Assembly: GCF_023111095.1 (NCBI RefSeq)
Contig: NZ_JALGYW010000017.1
Location: forward strand, 1-64,000
Length of the DNA: 64,000 bases
Reading direction: 5' to 3'
From: Maribellus sp. YY47
GTDB taxonomy: Bacteria > Bacteroidota > Bacteroidia > Bacteroidales > Prolixibacteraceae
Part shown: positions 16,184 to 24,779 of the stretch, in pieces
Position numbering within the stretch: position 1 is the stretch's first letter
How the letters are laid out: the number at the start of each line of letters is the position of its first letter
The notes under the pieces: generated by a model
Databases searched by the model: none
Seen by the model: the letters and a program-made list of their open reading frames with translations, nothing else
What the model was told of the DNA's origin: nothing
Made by a program: the position numbers and the translations under genes

Positions 16184-17389
16184 GTGAAAGAAAAACAAGA
16201 AAGAATACCTGAACTCATCCATGGCCGGAAAGTATGGTTCCAGGTGCGACGGCTACGTGCCTTTATTTTCTGGCAAATCGTGAAAGTGAACCGCAATCCG
16301 CTGACAGCGGTGAGGGAAGTAAAGCGGCTGAAAAAACTCAGAAGTTCGGTGCACGGAAACCAGCGGATCACCAAGCTGGTAAAATCGGGCAGGCTTTACT
16401 ACTGGGTGACCGATTTCCCCGGGCTTCCATCGGCCAACCTGAAGAAAGTGATGCAGCAGGAGTTTTTCCGGAATAAAAGAGGGAACGGAAGCGGGAATCC
16501 GGGGATGATTCCGCAGCAGACCATTATCTGGGGAATTACGAACCGCTGCCCGCTGCAGTGTTCGCATTGCTACGACTGGGACAACATCGACAGCAGGGAT
16601 CATCTTTCGCTCGATCAGCTAAAAGAGATTCTGCAAAAGATCGAAGAGCAGGGCATACGCCACGTGCAGCTCAGCGGTGGCGAGCCGCTTACCCGTTTTG
16701 ACGATATGATCTCGATCCTGAAAGAAGCCTCCACACGCATTGATTTCTGGTTGCTGACATCGGGTTTTGGATTGACGGAAGAAAAAGCCCGGGCACTTAA
16801 AAAAGCGGGGCTGGTGGGGGCAAACATCAGCCTCGATCACTGGGATGAAGACAAGCACAACAGGTTCCGAAACAATCCCCGCAGTTTTGAGTGGGTGTTA
16901 AAAGCCGTGGAGAACTGCCGGAAAGCCGGGATACTGGTAAGTCTTTCGCTGTGTGCCATCCGCGAATTCACAAGCGAAGAAAACCTGGAAAAATACACTG
17001 AGCTGGCCAAAAACATCGGTGCGCATTTTATCCGCATCCTCGAAGCGCGGCAGGTAGGGCGTTTTTCGGATAAGTCCGTTCACCTGGGAAAGGATCGGAT
17101 CAATCTGATCAGTGATTTTGTGATCCGGATGAACAACGATCCGCAATTCAACGATTATCCCATTGTGGTGTTCTATGGCTATCATCAGCGAAAACTGGGG
17201 TGCATGGGCGCCGGGAACCGCTACCTCTACATCGATGCCAACGGCGATTTTCATGCCTGTCCGTTTTGCCGCGGGCGAAGGGGAAACGCACTCACCGGTT
17301 CGTTTAACAACTCGATTGAAAAACTGCGGTCGGAAGGCTGCCAGGCCTTTAAAACCGTTTCAGTCGGCGAGGAGTTTGAGGGTGTGTAG
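16184..17389 (+). CDS. Radical SAM protein with C-terminal Cys cluster
   Basis: A 401-aa protein starting at GTG 16184, as no ATG lies between the upstream stop and the SAM motif; a start inside the previous gene is less likely. The cluster motif CPLQCSHC (Cys122, Cys126, Cys129) binds the SAM 4Fe-4S cluster. LSGGEPL follows, about 45 residues later. The C-terminal part has GCMGAG and HACPFCRG, a short SPASM/twitch-like set of cysteines for one extra cluster. The N-terminal 100 residues are basic and unusual. It is not an anaerobic sulfatase maturase by motif. It may modify a peptide or the neighbouring lipoprotein; substrate unknown. Confidence 0.85.
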   Translation: MKEKQERIPELIHGRKVWFQVRRLRAFIFWQIVKVNRNPLTAVREVKRLKKLRSSVHGNQRITKLVKSGRLYYWVTDFPGLPSANLKKVMQQEFFRNKRGNGSGNPGMIPQQTIIWGITNRCPLQCSHCYDWDNIDSRDHLSLDQLKEILQKIEEQGIRHVQLSGGEPLTRFDDMISILKEASTRIDFWLLTSGFGLTEEKARALKKAGLVGANISLDHWDEDKHNRFRNNPRSFEWVLKAVENCRKAGILVSLSLCAIREFTSEENLEKYTELAKNIGAHFIRILEARQVGRFSDKSVHLGKDRINLISDFVIRMNNDPQFNDYPIVVFYGYHQRKLGCMGAGNRYLYIDANGDFHACPFCRGRRGNALTGSFNNSIEKLRSEGCQAFKTVSVGEEFEGV

Positions 17390-17436
17390 TTGCAGTATGC
17401 AGTCTTGGTATTCGGTCATTGGTCAATGGGGGGTAT

Positions 17437-18190
17437 AGAAAAGATTGCTTCAGTCTCCGTCAACTGACGGATCCCTCGCAATGACAATCATTCATTATCA
17501 GAAAGCAGCGGACAATTAACATGTTCATTCCGGCATGATTTACTCCTGTCCGCTGCCTTTGCTTCCTATACAGTGTGTGTCTTTGCGAGCGGAGCGAAGC
17601 AATCTGTTAGTCAATCGCAATGGATCTAAGTTAGAAAAGATTGCTTCAGTCTCCGTCAACTGACGGATCCCTCGCAATGACAATCATTCATTAACAGAAA
17701 GCAGCGGACAATTAACATGTTCATTCCGGCATGATTTACTCCTGTCCGCTGCCTTTGCTTCCTATACAGTGCGCGTCTTTGCGAGCGGAGCGAAGCAATC
17801 TGTTAGTCAATCGCAATGAATCTAAGTTAGAAAAGATTGCTTCAGTCTCTGTCAACTGACGGATCCCTCGCAATGACAATCATTCATTAACAGAAAGCAG
17901 CGGACAATTAACATGTTCATTCCGGCATGATTTACTCCTGTCCGCTGCCTTTGCTTCCTATACAGTGTGTGTCTTTGCGAGCGGAGCGAAGCAATCTGTT
18001 AGTCAATCGCAATGGATCTAAGTTAGAAAAGATTGCTTCAGTCTCCGTCAACTGACAGATCCTTCGCAATGACAATCATTCATTAACAGAAAGCGGCGGA
18101 CAATTAACATGTTCATTCCGGCATGATTTACTTCTGTCCGCTGCCTTTGATTCCTATACAGTGCGCGTCATTGCGAGCGGAGCGAAGTAA
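17437..18190. repeat. 196-bp tandem repeat array, four units
   Basis: AAGATTGCTT recurs at 17441, 17637, 17833 and 18029, exactly 196 bp apart, with only a few substitutions between units. Each unit has AGATTGCTTC, CCTCGCAATGAC, GCAGCGGAC, a 34-nt loop, GTCCGCTGCC, TTTGCGAGCGGAGC and GAAGCAATCT. The outer and inner pairs are inverted repeats of each other. The motifs and their order correspond to those of the 212-bp array at 8.2-9.6 kb although the spacers differ. A degenerate tail runs to about 18260. No gene is present between 17390 and 18413. Confidence 0.85.
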
Positions 18191-18359
18191 TTTCAGCCTT
18201 TCCTGCTTAAAAAAGAAGAAGGTGATGAGTCCCGGAGCGAAGCAATCCAATCGTTTTTAGCGACTTCCTGTTACAAACGAGTGGTAGCAGAGTCGTAACG
18301 AAAGGCTACTTTTTAAAACGCTTGGTATACCGTCGGCATATTCTGCTGCTTGCCGGGTG

Positions 18360-18413
18360 CATTGCTATTCTTGATCTGTTTTCGTAAATTATTATTAGCA
18401 AAAACCAAGAGTC
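18360..18413 (+). promoter_or_regulatory. Conserved 54-bp leader, copy 2
   Basis: The second copy of the leader found at 14410-14463, aligned without gaps and again ending exactly at the start codon. The near-invariant GTTTTCGTAAATTATTATTA lies about 35 to 16 nt before the ATG. Confidence 0.55.
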
Positions 18414-19247
18414 ATGAAAAAGCAAATCGCAACGACTTTACTTCTGTTATTCTCATGTATCACACTCTGGGCACAAACACCGGCACAAGACTCGATTTTT
18501 ACCCGCAACGGTACTGTAATTCTCGGGAAAGTGCGTGAAATCGGAACGACCGAAATCCGCTATGTGCAGCCCCAAATCAACGAAGAGGTGGTGATGGTAA
18601 TTCTGAAAAGCGAGGTGGAACGGATTGTTTATGCCAACGGCGTGGAACAGCGTTTTGAAAAAGAAAAGACCGGATTGGAAACGATAGAAGGGAATTCGGA
18701 GGATCTTTTTGCCGTTCAGCGAAAAAAAGCACTCAAACTTGATGTGCTGGGTCTGGCGGTAAATACGCTGAGTCTGACCTATGAACAAAGTTTACGTCCG
18801 GGGCGAAATATTGAGCTGGGCATCGGGGGGATCGGACTCGGGTTTGGGTTGGAAGGCGAGCATGCCAAAGGGATTTTTTTAAAAGGTGGCTATAAGTTTG
18901 CCCAGAATCCGGATCATTATTTAACGGGGATGCGCTATGCCCATATTTTGAAAGGGAAGTATGTAAAGCTCGAATTTGATTTCGCCAGTTACTCGGTTGA
19001 GGCGAAAAAGGACTGGTTCGAAGCCGATCAAAAATATTCGATTACCAAGTTCGCCTTTTTGGTGGTGTTTGGGCATCAATGGATTTACGACGATCGTTTG
19101 CTTATTGATTTGTATACAGGTGTCGGCATTGGTACCAATAACCTGGACGATAACGACCTTTCGTTTCCCTATGGGTTTGCAACTACGGGAAGCGATTTTC
19201 CGGTGGCAGCTTCCTTTGGCCTCCGGTTGGGTTTGCTGATCAATTAG
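18414..19247 (+). CDS. Secreted outer-membrane beta-barrel-like protein
   Basis: A 277-aa protein with a signal peptide (MKKQIATTLLLLFSCITLWAQ). Residues 25-75 form a strand-rich module (SIFTRNGTVILGKVREIG, TEIRYVQPQ, VMVILKSEVERIVYANG). This pattern recurs in Bacteroidota proteins as a small N-terminal periplasmic domain before a barrel. From residue 100 the sequence has alternating strands (VNTLSLTYEQSL, GIGGIGLGFGLEG, FLKGGYKF, KLEFDFASYSV) and ends ASFGLRLGLLIN, consistent with an outer-membrane barrel. It shares its leader with the 14464 lipoprotein gene, suggesting shared regulation. Function unknown. Confidence 0.7.
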   Translation: MKKQIATTLLLLFSCITLWAQTPAQDSIFTRNGTVILGKVREIGTTEIRYVQPQINEEVVMVILKSEVERIVYANGVEQRFEKEKTGLETIEGNSEDLFAVQRKKALKLDVLGLAVNTLSLTYEQSLRPGRNIELGIGGIGLGFGLEGEHAKGIFLKGGYKFAQNPDHYLTGMRYAHILKGKYVKLEFDFASYSVEAKKDWFEADQKYSITKFAFLVVFGHQWIYDDRLLIDLYTGVGIGTNNLDDNDLSFPYGFATTGSDFPVAASFGLRLGLLIN

Positions 19248-19387
19248 AAGTTGGATTTTTGATGCTCGATACTTGGTGTTCGAGGCACGTAGCTCGTAGT
19301 TCTCCGCTTTCTTTTCATTGAAACCCTGGCTGGCACAAGGCAGTAAAACCTAAAACAACGATTATCAGGTTTTAAATCATATCAGCC

Positions 19388-20698
19388 ATGGAACAATTCA
19401 AGAACAACGTAAAAAAAAGGATCGACATACTGGGCAAGGAAATTTCCTGGATGCTCGCGGAGCATGCTGATACCGCAGTGGGTGAGGTGAGTGTAAAGCA
19501 ACTGTTGGGGGGCATGCGCGGACTCACGGCCCTGGTGTGTAATACCTCGTTTGTAGATCCTTACCGGGGCTTGTTTATCAGCGATTATGCCATCCCCGAG
19601 TTTGCCGATAAACTGCCCGAAGAAGTCTTTTATTTGCTTTGTGCAGGGAAGTTTCCAAGCGAAACCGAATTGGCCGAGCTACAGGAAGAATTCAGCTTCC
19701 GGGCCGAACTTCCGGAGTACCTGTGGACATTTATCCGTCAGCTGCCGCACCACCTGCATCCCATGACTATGTTTAGCCTGTGTATTCTGGCCCTGGAAGG
19801 ACAGTCGGTGTTTAAACAGAGGTACGAAGCCGGCGAACTGACAAAGTCGGAATACTGGGAACTGATGCTCGAAGATGCGCTGAACCTGGTGGCCAAACTG
19901 CCGGTTATAGCTGCGGCGATTTACCGCATTCATTTGTTACGCGAGGAGCCCATCGATTACCGCCCGTCACTCGACTGGGGCGCGAACCTGGCAAACATGC
20001 TGGGTGTGAATCCCGAACTTTCGTTTGCCGAACTGGTGCGGCTCTACATGGTGCTGCACTGCGATCACGAAGGCGGAAATGTAAGTGCGTTTACGTCGAG
20101 GGTGGTGAATTCGGCACTGTCGAACCTTTACTATGCCACATCGGCGGGACTAAACGGACTGGCGGGGCCGCTCCACGGACTGGCGAACCAGGTGTGTCTG
20201 AAGTTTATCCGCGCCATTCATGAGCGTTTTGGAGAATCGCCTTCGACCGATCAGCTCGACGATTTTGTAAAGGAAGAGCTCAAAGCCGGTAGGGTAATTC
20301 CGGGTTACGGGCATGCAGTGCTTCGGGTTACCGACCCGCGGTTTACGGCTTTTATGGAATTTGGGAACCGGCATTGTCCGAATTCGCCCTATCTGCAAAC
20401 GGTAAAGAAGCTCTATTATGTGGTGCCCACTATTCTGAAAGCCTACAAAGCCGGCAAGGTAGCCAATCCATATCCCAATGTGGATGCGATTTCGGGGACC
20501 TTGCTTTATCACTACGGGATTACGCATTTCGATTTCTATACCGTGATGTTTGGGATTTCGCGCACCTTTGGTTTTTGTGCACAAAGCATTATTGCACTGG
20601 GGCTGAATCAGCCCATTATCCGGCCCAAGAGTGTGACAAATAACTGGTTGAAGGAATTCCTGAAAAGTAAGAATGCTCCGTCGGAAACAGAGGAGTGA
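19388..20698 (+). CDS. gltA: Citrate synthase, type I (eukaryotic-like)
   Basis: A 436-aa cytosolic enzyme condensing acetyl-CoA and oxaloacetate to citrate, first step of the TCA cycle. The catalytic elements are all present: His227 in HCDHEGGN, His263 in GPLHGLAN, His309 in GYGHAVLRVTDPR and Asp366 in NVDAISG. The spacing matches the eukaryotic-type enzymes, which carry His, His, His and Asp at nearly the same intervals, rather than the shorter Gram-positive type. The closing helix SRTFGFCAQ is also typical. The gene stands alone with a convergent neighbour. A 2-methylcitrate synthase activity cannot be excluded from motifs alone. Confidence 0.93.
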   Translation: MEQFKNNVKKRIDILGKEISWMLAEHADTAVGEVSVKQLLGGMRGLTALVCNTSFVDPYRGLFISDYAIPEFADKLPEEVFYLLCAGKFPSETELAELQEEFSFRAELPEYLWTFIRQLPHHLHPMTMFSLCILALEGQSVFKQRYEAGELTKSEYWELMLEDALNLVAKLPVIAAAIYRIHLLREEPIDYRPSLDWGANLANMLGVNPELSFAELVRLYMVLHCDHEGGNVSAFTSRVVNSALSNLYYATSAGLNGLAGPLHGLANQVCLKFIRAIHERFGESPSTDQLDDFVKEELKAGRVIPGYGHAVLRVTDPRFTAFMEFGNRHCPNSPYLQTVKKLYYVVPTILKAYKAGKVANPYPNVDAISGTLLYHYGITHFDFYTVMFGISRTFGFCAQSIIALGLNQPIIRPKSVTNNWLKEFLKSKNAPSETEE

Positions 20699-20742
20699 TG
20701 AGGTTTGTCTTTTAATAGGGTAGGTTTCTGCCAGGGAACTTT

Positions 20743-20762
20743 CTCCTACTGGATGGTAGGAG
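20743..20762. terminator. Short hairpin between convergent genes
   Basis: CTCCTAC (20743-20749) pairs with GTAGGAG (20756-20762) with a 6-nt loop. It lies between the citrate synthase gene and the convergent 20802 gene. It lacks a T-tract, so its role as a terminator is tentative. Confidence 0.35.
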
Positions 20763-20801
20763 TACACTTAGCCGTCAGCCGGTGGTCGGGGCCACTCTCT
20801 C

Positions 20802-21815
20802 CTATGAAAAGGAGTCATGGCTTTTACTAAAAATAGAATCATCAAAAATGATTTCCTCGATTTTCCCGGCAACTTCGAGAGCGGCATTGCGGCCGGTGTC
20901 GTGAAAAAGGATGTTGCCGTTGCTTTTATCGGAGAGCGTGATCACCAGCTCTGAAGTCATGCTTTCGCTGATGCGTCCCTCCATAAAGCCGGCAATTGGT
21001 GAGGCCAGCTCGGCAGCACGATCTCGGTGTGCCATTACTTTCAGCCGGTAATGTTTGTTCTCCATCAGCAGTTCCACTTTTTGGCTGTCGGCTAACGAAT
21101 GCAGCAGTTTGGTGCCGTTGTAGGTGGTGAACTCAAGTAGCTTACCGTTGAAATAGAAACCGGCAATAAAACCAACAAAAGAACTGCGCAGCCAGGGAAT
21201 TTTAGCTACCGAAGCTTTAAAAGAAATACCGGGCCCGGAAAAGTGATTCGACTGCATCCAGAAATAAGCAGAAGGGAATGAGTGGCCCCAGTCTTTTTCG
21301 ATGTACCCGCGTCCGCCACTAAAATCAATGTTTTTATCCCCGATTCTTAAAGTGCCTTTCAGCTCATGATCCATGCTAACGATGCCGTGATAACATTCCA
21401 TGAAGGGCACAAAAGTATAAGGTCCCATTATCCCGGGGGAATACCATCTTCCGGGCCAGGGAACTTTATTTTTGAATTGAAGTGTTCCGGAATACTTGTC
21501 GTGGTCAAGGTGCATAAAGTCGCCGGTAAATTGATTCCTGTCTATCTCAATCCTGAACGAAGCAGAGGCGGCAGAAAAGGCACTGCCGGGAAATTTTATG
21601 TATTCGGCCGTTTGTGCTTTTCCATCGAGCACCTGGAGAAAGGCGTGTTGTTCGCCTGGCTCGCGTCTGGCAATTCCGGGGATAAAAGCGAAGGCATGTT
21701 GCTCGTTGGCCGAAACTATTTTGTAGTACCAGCCTTCGAAATATTTATTTGAACGTACCCAGCCATGGTAGCGCTCCGGGTGAAACAGGGCCTGTATTTG
21801 TTTGATCCAGCGCAT
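20802..21815 (-). CDS. Tocopherol cyclase-like (PF14249-type) protein
   Basis: A 337-aa protein without a signal peptide. It has the family's opening block WVRSNKYFEGWYYKIVSA, then FAFIPGI, HAFLQVLDG, a central GIMGPYTFVPFMECYHGIVSM, GRGYIEKDWGHSFPSAYFW and FVGFIAGFYFNG. These motifs place it with the bacterial relatives of plant tocopherol cyclase, a lipocalin-like two-domain beta fold. In plants the enzyme closes the chromanol ring; this host has no reason to make tocopherol, so the substrate is probably another hydrophobic molecule. The gene stands alone. Confidence 0.85.
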   Translation of the reverse strand: MRWIKQIQALFHPERYHGWVRSNKYFEGWYYKIVSANEQHAFAFIPGIARREPGEQHAFLQVLDGKAQTAEYIKFPGSAFSAASASFRIEIDRNQFTGDFMHLDHDKYSGTLQFKNKVPWPGRWYSPGIMGPYTFVPFMECYHGIVSMDHELKGTLRIGDKNIDFSGGRGYIEKDWGHSFPSAYFWMQSNHFSGPGISFKASVAKIPWLRSSFVGFIAGFYFNGKLLEFTTYNGTKLLHSLADSQKVELLMENKHYRLKVMAHRDRAAELASPIAGFMEGRISESMTSELVITLSDKSNGNILFHDTGRNAALEVAGKIEEIIFDDSIFSKSHDSFS

Positions 21816-22005
21816 GGTGTTTAAAGGTAGTAAGAATATTTTGTGTTATTGCCGGTGTTGATAATCACAAATTTCAGTACTTGCGATCTCTCAAAGATTT
21901 CCTCATTCACACACTTTCTTAATCACTCTTTTACGATATCGGATGAATCAGTCGTACCAGACAATTCTCTCATCTTGAAGCTTGTGCCCTTATGCAAAGC
22001 GCTGC

Positions 22006-24180
22006 TTAGCGGTCGGTTTTAATAAACCGTTGGGTTAGCACCTGTTTTTCGCCGATGCGCACCTGCATCAGGTAAACGCCAGTTGCCAGGTGATCGGGAA
22101 GAGTGAGGTGCACATGATTTTTCCCGGTGGTCAGCAGTCCCACATCGGTTTGGAGTAGTGGTTGTCCCAGGTTGTTGTAGAGTGTCAGCAAAACCGGCTG
22201 GCCACCGGCGAGCGTGAGGTCCACATTGAGGAAGCTGGTGGCCGGATTCGGATACATTTCGAGTTTGGTATCGTTTTGTACTTCTTCTATTACGGTGTAC
22301 ACTTGTACTTTGGCGAGTTCTTCATCCATCCATTTCCATCGTTGTTCGAGGTAGGTTTTCAAACTTTCCACTTGTTTAGGATAGGTGTCAAGCAATTCGA
22401 ATCCGGGGAGTTCGCGCCATATCAATACCCCGAGGTTGGGCCATTTTTTGAAATTCCGCTCGGTAGCTTCCGTGAGGTTGGTGGCAATGGAGTCGATAAA
22501 CTGGAACATGTTTTCGGTGCTCCATTTATCTTGTCGCAATTCTTCCCAGCGTTTTTTCATCTGGTAACTAAAATACGGTTCATGTATCATGTCCATATAG
22601 AAAGGAGGATCGGGCCACAGGTGGTAATCGATGCTCCATCCCCACCAGCGATCGCCGTCGCGGTAGGTGGAGTTGTGCATTGACTGATCGAAATCCCATA
22701 CGGGCCCGGCTTCGAGCACACTGTTTTTGTCTTTGTGAAAATAGCAGCTCCATCCATAGCCGTCGGGATTACGCGATGCTTCCTGTACCAGCATGTAATC
22801 CACAAAACTCATCACGTCGATCCATTTAGCATATAGCTGTCCGGGATCGTTGGTATTGAATTGTTGCATCGCATATCGGAAATCGTCGTCATATTTTCGG
22901 ATGTACGCCAGTTGTTCAGGGGCCACGTCGTCTATGTCGGGATAGCGCAAACGACGCGCTTCTCCAAATTCACCGTATTGTCCGACTATCTGCCCGGCAA
23001 TTTCATAGATGTATCCGCCGGTCAGATCTTCGCCCGATATTTCGTCGGGATTTAACTTGGCAATATCCAGCCGTTCCTTGGTCCGTTTAATCTTTTCTAC
23101 CAAAATATATACCCCTTGGTATTCTCCGTTTAGTACCACTTCGCAATGCTTGTTCCCACTTGACCAGTTACCTTGCAACCTTGACATTTGGTGGGCTACG
23201 GGGTTGCGCAAGAAAGTGTGGTCGTAATACGAAGCACGAAGTATCCAGTCGTTTTCTGCGGGAAATCCGAGGAGAGCTACATCGTTGTTATCGCCATTTT
23301 CAAGGCGTGTTTCGAAGGTATATGGTTTTTTGGGAAAAGATTGGGTGGAATTGCCTCTTAGTTCAATACCGATTGTTCCGTCGTAGTGATTAAATGGAGC
23401 GCTCAGGTAATTGCGTTTTCCCGGGCCGTTATCGATCACTCCCAGGTGAACATTTACTTTGGGCTCATCCACAATGGTTTGTCCCTGAGTGTCAATCACA
23501 AAAATCGGAAGGTTAGAGCTTGTAAATACCAGCGGAGTCTCCAGTCCTTCGGGTAGTGGCAGGTAGTGCATTTGTTCCGAATTCACCTCAACCGAGAAAA
23601 GCAGGGTTGACGACATGTCGGAAGAGTTGACACTGGAATTATGTACTTCCACCGCCAGTACATTTTCGCCTTCAAGTAGTAATCCGGCAAGTTGGGTCTT
23701 GTCGACCAGAAACGATTCGTATTTTCCACCCTGATAAAGCTGTGCTTCGTGGTTAACGGTTGAAATCTCGTCGAAAGCCGGGAATCCTGCCGAAAGTCCT
23801 CCCGATCGGGCGATCTCCCGCCCGTTGAGGTACGCCACAAAGGCATCGTCGTAATCGATGCTTAAAAGTGCATTTTCGATTTCTGAAGTATTGTGAATGA
23901 AAAAAGTACGTCGCAGAAAAAGTGCGTTGGTAGGATCAATGATTGTATTGTCGTCGTTATCGGCATATCCGATGCCACCTTTGCCTTGGCTCCATCCCGA
24001 TGCATCGAAGTTGAGGTTGCGCCAGTTGCTGTCCGGAGCTCCATCGTTACTTAAAGCATATTGAAAAATGGTATCGGGATGAAAAACGCTTTCCCAATGC
24101 AGGTTCGAAAACGCTTTAACAGGGATTAGACAGAGGAGGTAACACAGCAAGGCATAGCCGTATTTTTGAATAGCAGTCAT
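22006..24180 (-). CDS. Secreted CotH-family protein with type IX sorting tail
   Basis: A 724-aa protein with a signal peptide (MTAIQKYGYALLCYLLCLIPVKA). Residues 25-205 resemble a beta-sandwich carbohydrate-binding region (FDASGWSQGKGGIGYAD, AFVAYLNGREIAR). Residues 230-600 are a CotH domain: ELRGNSTQSFPKKPYTFET, LVEKIKRTKERLD, and the kinase-like WDFDQSMHNST. The last 80 residues form a T9SS C-terminal domain (MYPNPATSFLNV, VYLMQVRIG, QRFIKTDR). CotH proteins of spores are protein kinases with an atypical fold; in Bacteroidota the exported members have unknown targets. The tail implies surface display or secretion through the gliding/type IX system. It stands alone. Confidence 0.88.
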   Translation of the reverse strand: MTAIQKYGYALLCYLLCLIPVKAFSNLHWESVFHPDTIFQYALSNDGAPDSNWRNLNFDASGWSQGKGGIGYADNDDNTIIDPTNALFLRRTFFIHNTSEIENALLSIDYDDAFVAYLNGREIARSGGLSAGFPAFDEISTVNHEAQLYQGGKYESFLVDKTQLAGLLLEGENVLAVEVHNSSVNSSDMSSTLLFSVEVNSEQMHYLPLPEGLETPLVFTSSNLPIFVIDTQGQTIVDEPKVNVHLGVIDNGPGKRNYLSAPFNHYDGTIGIELRGNSTQSFPKKPYTFETRLENGDNNDVALLGFPAENDWILRASYYDHTFLRNPVAHQMSRLQGNWSSGNKHCEVVLNGEYQGVYILVEKIKRTKERLDIAKLNPDEISGEDLTGGYIYEIAGQIVGQYGEFGEARRLRYPDIDDVAPEQLAYIRKYDDDFRYAMQQFNTNDPGQLYAKWIDVMSFVDYMLVQEASRNPDGYGWSCYFHKDKNSVLEAGPVWDFDQSMHNSTYRDGDRWWGWSIDYHLWPDPPFYMDMIHEPYFSYQMKKRWEELRQDKWSTENMFQFIDSIATNLTEATERNFKKWPNLGVLIWRELPGFELLDTYPKQVESLKTYLEQRWKWMDEELAKVQVYTVIEEVQNDTKLEMYPNPATSFLNVDLTLAGGQPVLLTLYNNLGQPLLQTDVGLLTTGKNHVHLTLPDHLATGVYLMQVRIGEKQVLTQRFIKTDR

Positions 24181-24390
24181 TGATTTTTGTTAGATTATTA
24201 CAAAGCTAAGATTTTTTGTGAACACTGGTATGTTCTAAGGTTTCAGACCTTTGGGCGTTTTCTTGCGGGGCTGGTTATGGGAAGGGCTTTGTGCGGGTGA
24301 AGAGGAGTTGATGGCTTATAGTACCGACCACTAGGTCAGCGAAATGATATCTGTTTTCCATGGCAGAACTTGCGTCGCTGCCAACCCTTA

Positions 24391-24435
24391 ACCCCCTTTG
24401 CCCGCCACGCTAAAGCCTTACACAGGCATTTCCCC
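24391..24435. repeat. Interspersed repeat, copy B
   Basis: Copy of the repeat at 1741, containing CTAAAGCCTTAC and CATTTCCCC. The downstream shared part (TGGAATGTTTGATTT) follows about 100 bp later, after an extra segment absent from copy A. The rest of the gap 24181-24686 has no gene I can support. Confidence 0.5.
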
Positions 24436-24686
24436 AAAAACTCTCTGTCTGGGATTACCCATTGCCCTTATGCAGGACATCTGTCCTTCAGGAGAGAAAA
24501 TGGTATTGTGATAAATGGGAGAAACAATATGGAATGTTTGATTTTTGGTGAGGGGAATCGATCTGTGTGTTGAGTTAAAATTTCTAGTGCAGGGGTTGTT
24601 TTGAAAAGGAACTTTCTCTTCCTGATCAGGTGGAGCAACCACTCGGAGTTTCTGAAGACTGGGGGAGGTGATTGTGTGAAGAAGGT

Positions 24687-24746
24687 AAAAAAACAGCCAT
24701 CTGCATGAACGTCGGATGTTTTTACCTTGGTAAATGCAGATGGCTG
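24687..24746 (-). terminator. Intrinsic terminator of the 24780 gene
   Basis: ATGCAGATGGCTG (24734-24746) pairs perfectly with CAGCCATCTGCAT (24694-24706). On the minus strand the stem is followed by seven T (24693-24687). It lies 33 bp after the stop of the minus-strand lipoprotein gene. Confidence 0.85.
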
Positions 24747-24779
24747 CTTTTGGGAAAGAAATCCCTATGTTAATTTCAT

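Noticed and set aside
16184-17389. Anaerobic sulfatase maturase for the S1 sulfatase
   Set aside because: The SAM motif is not at the N-terminus, and the two further Cys clusters typical of that maturase are not present in the expected form. The gene is also 17 kb away.
17437-18190. Possible CRISPR array
   Set aside because: The 196-bp period is far too long, whole units including their spacers are identical rather than unique, and no cas gene is in the window.
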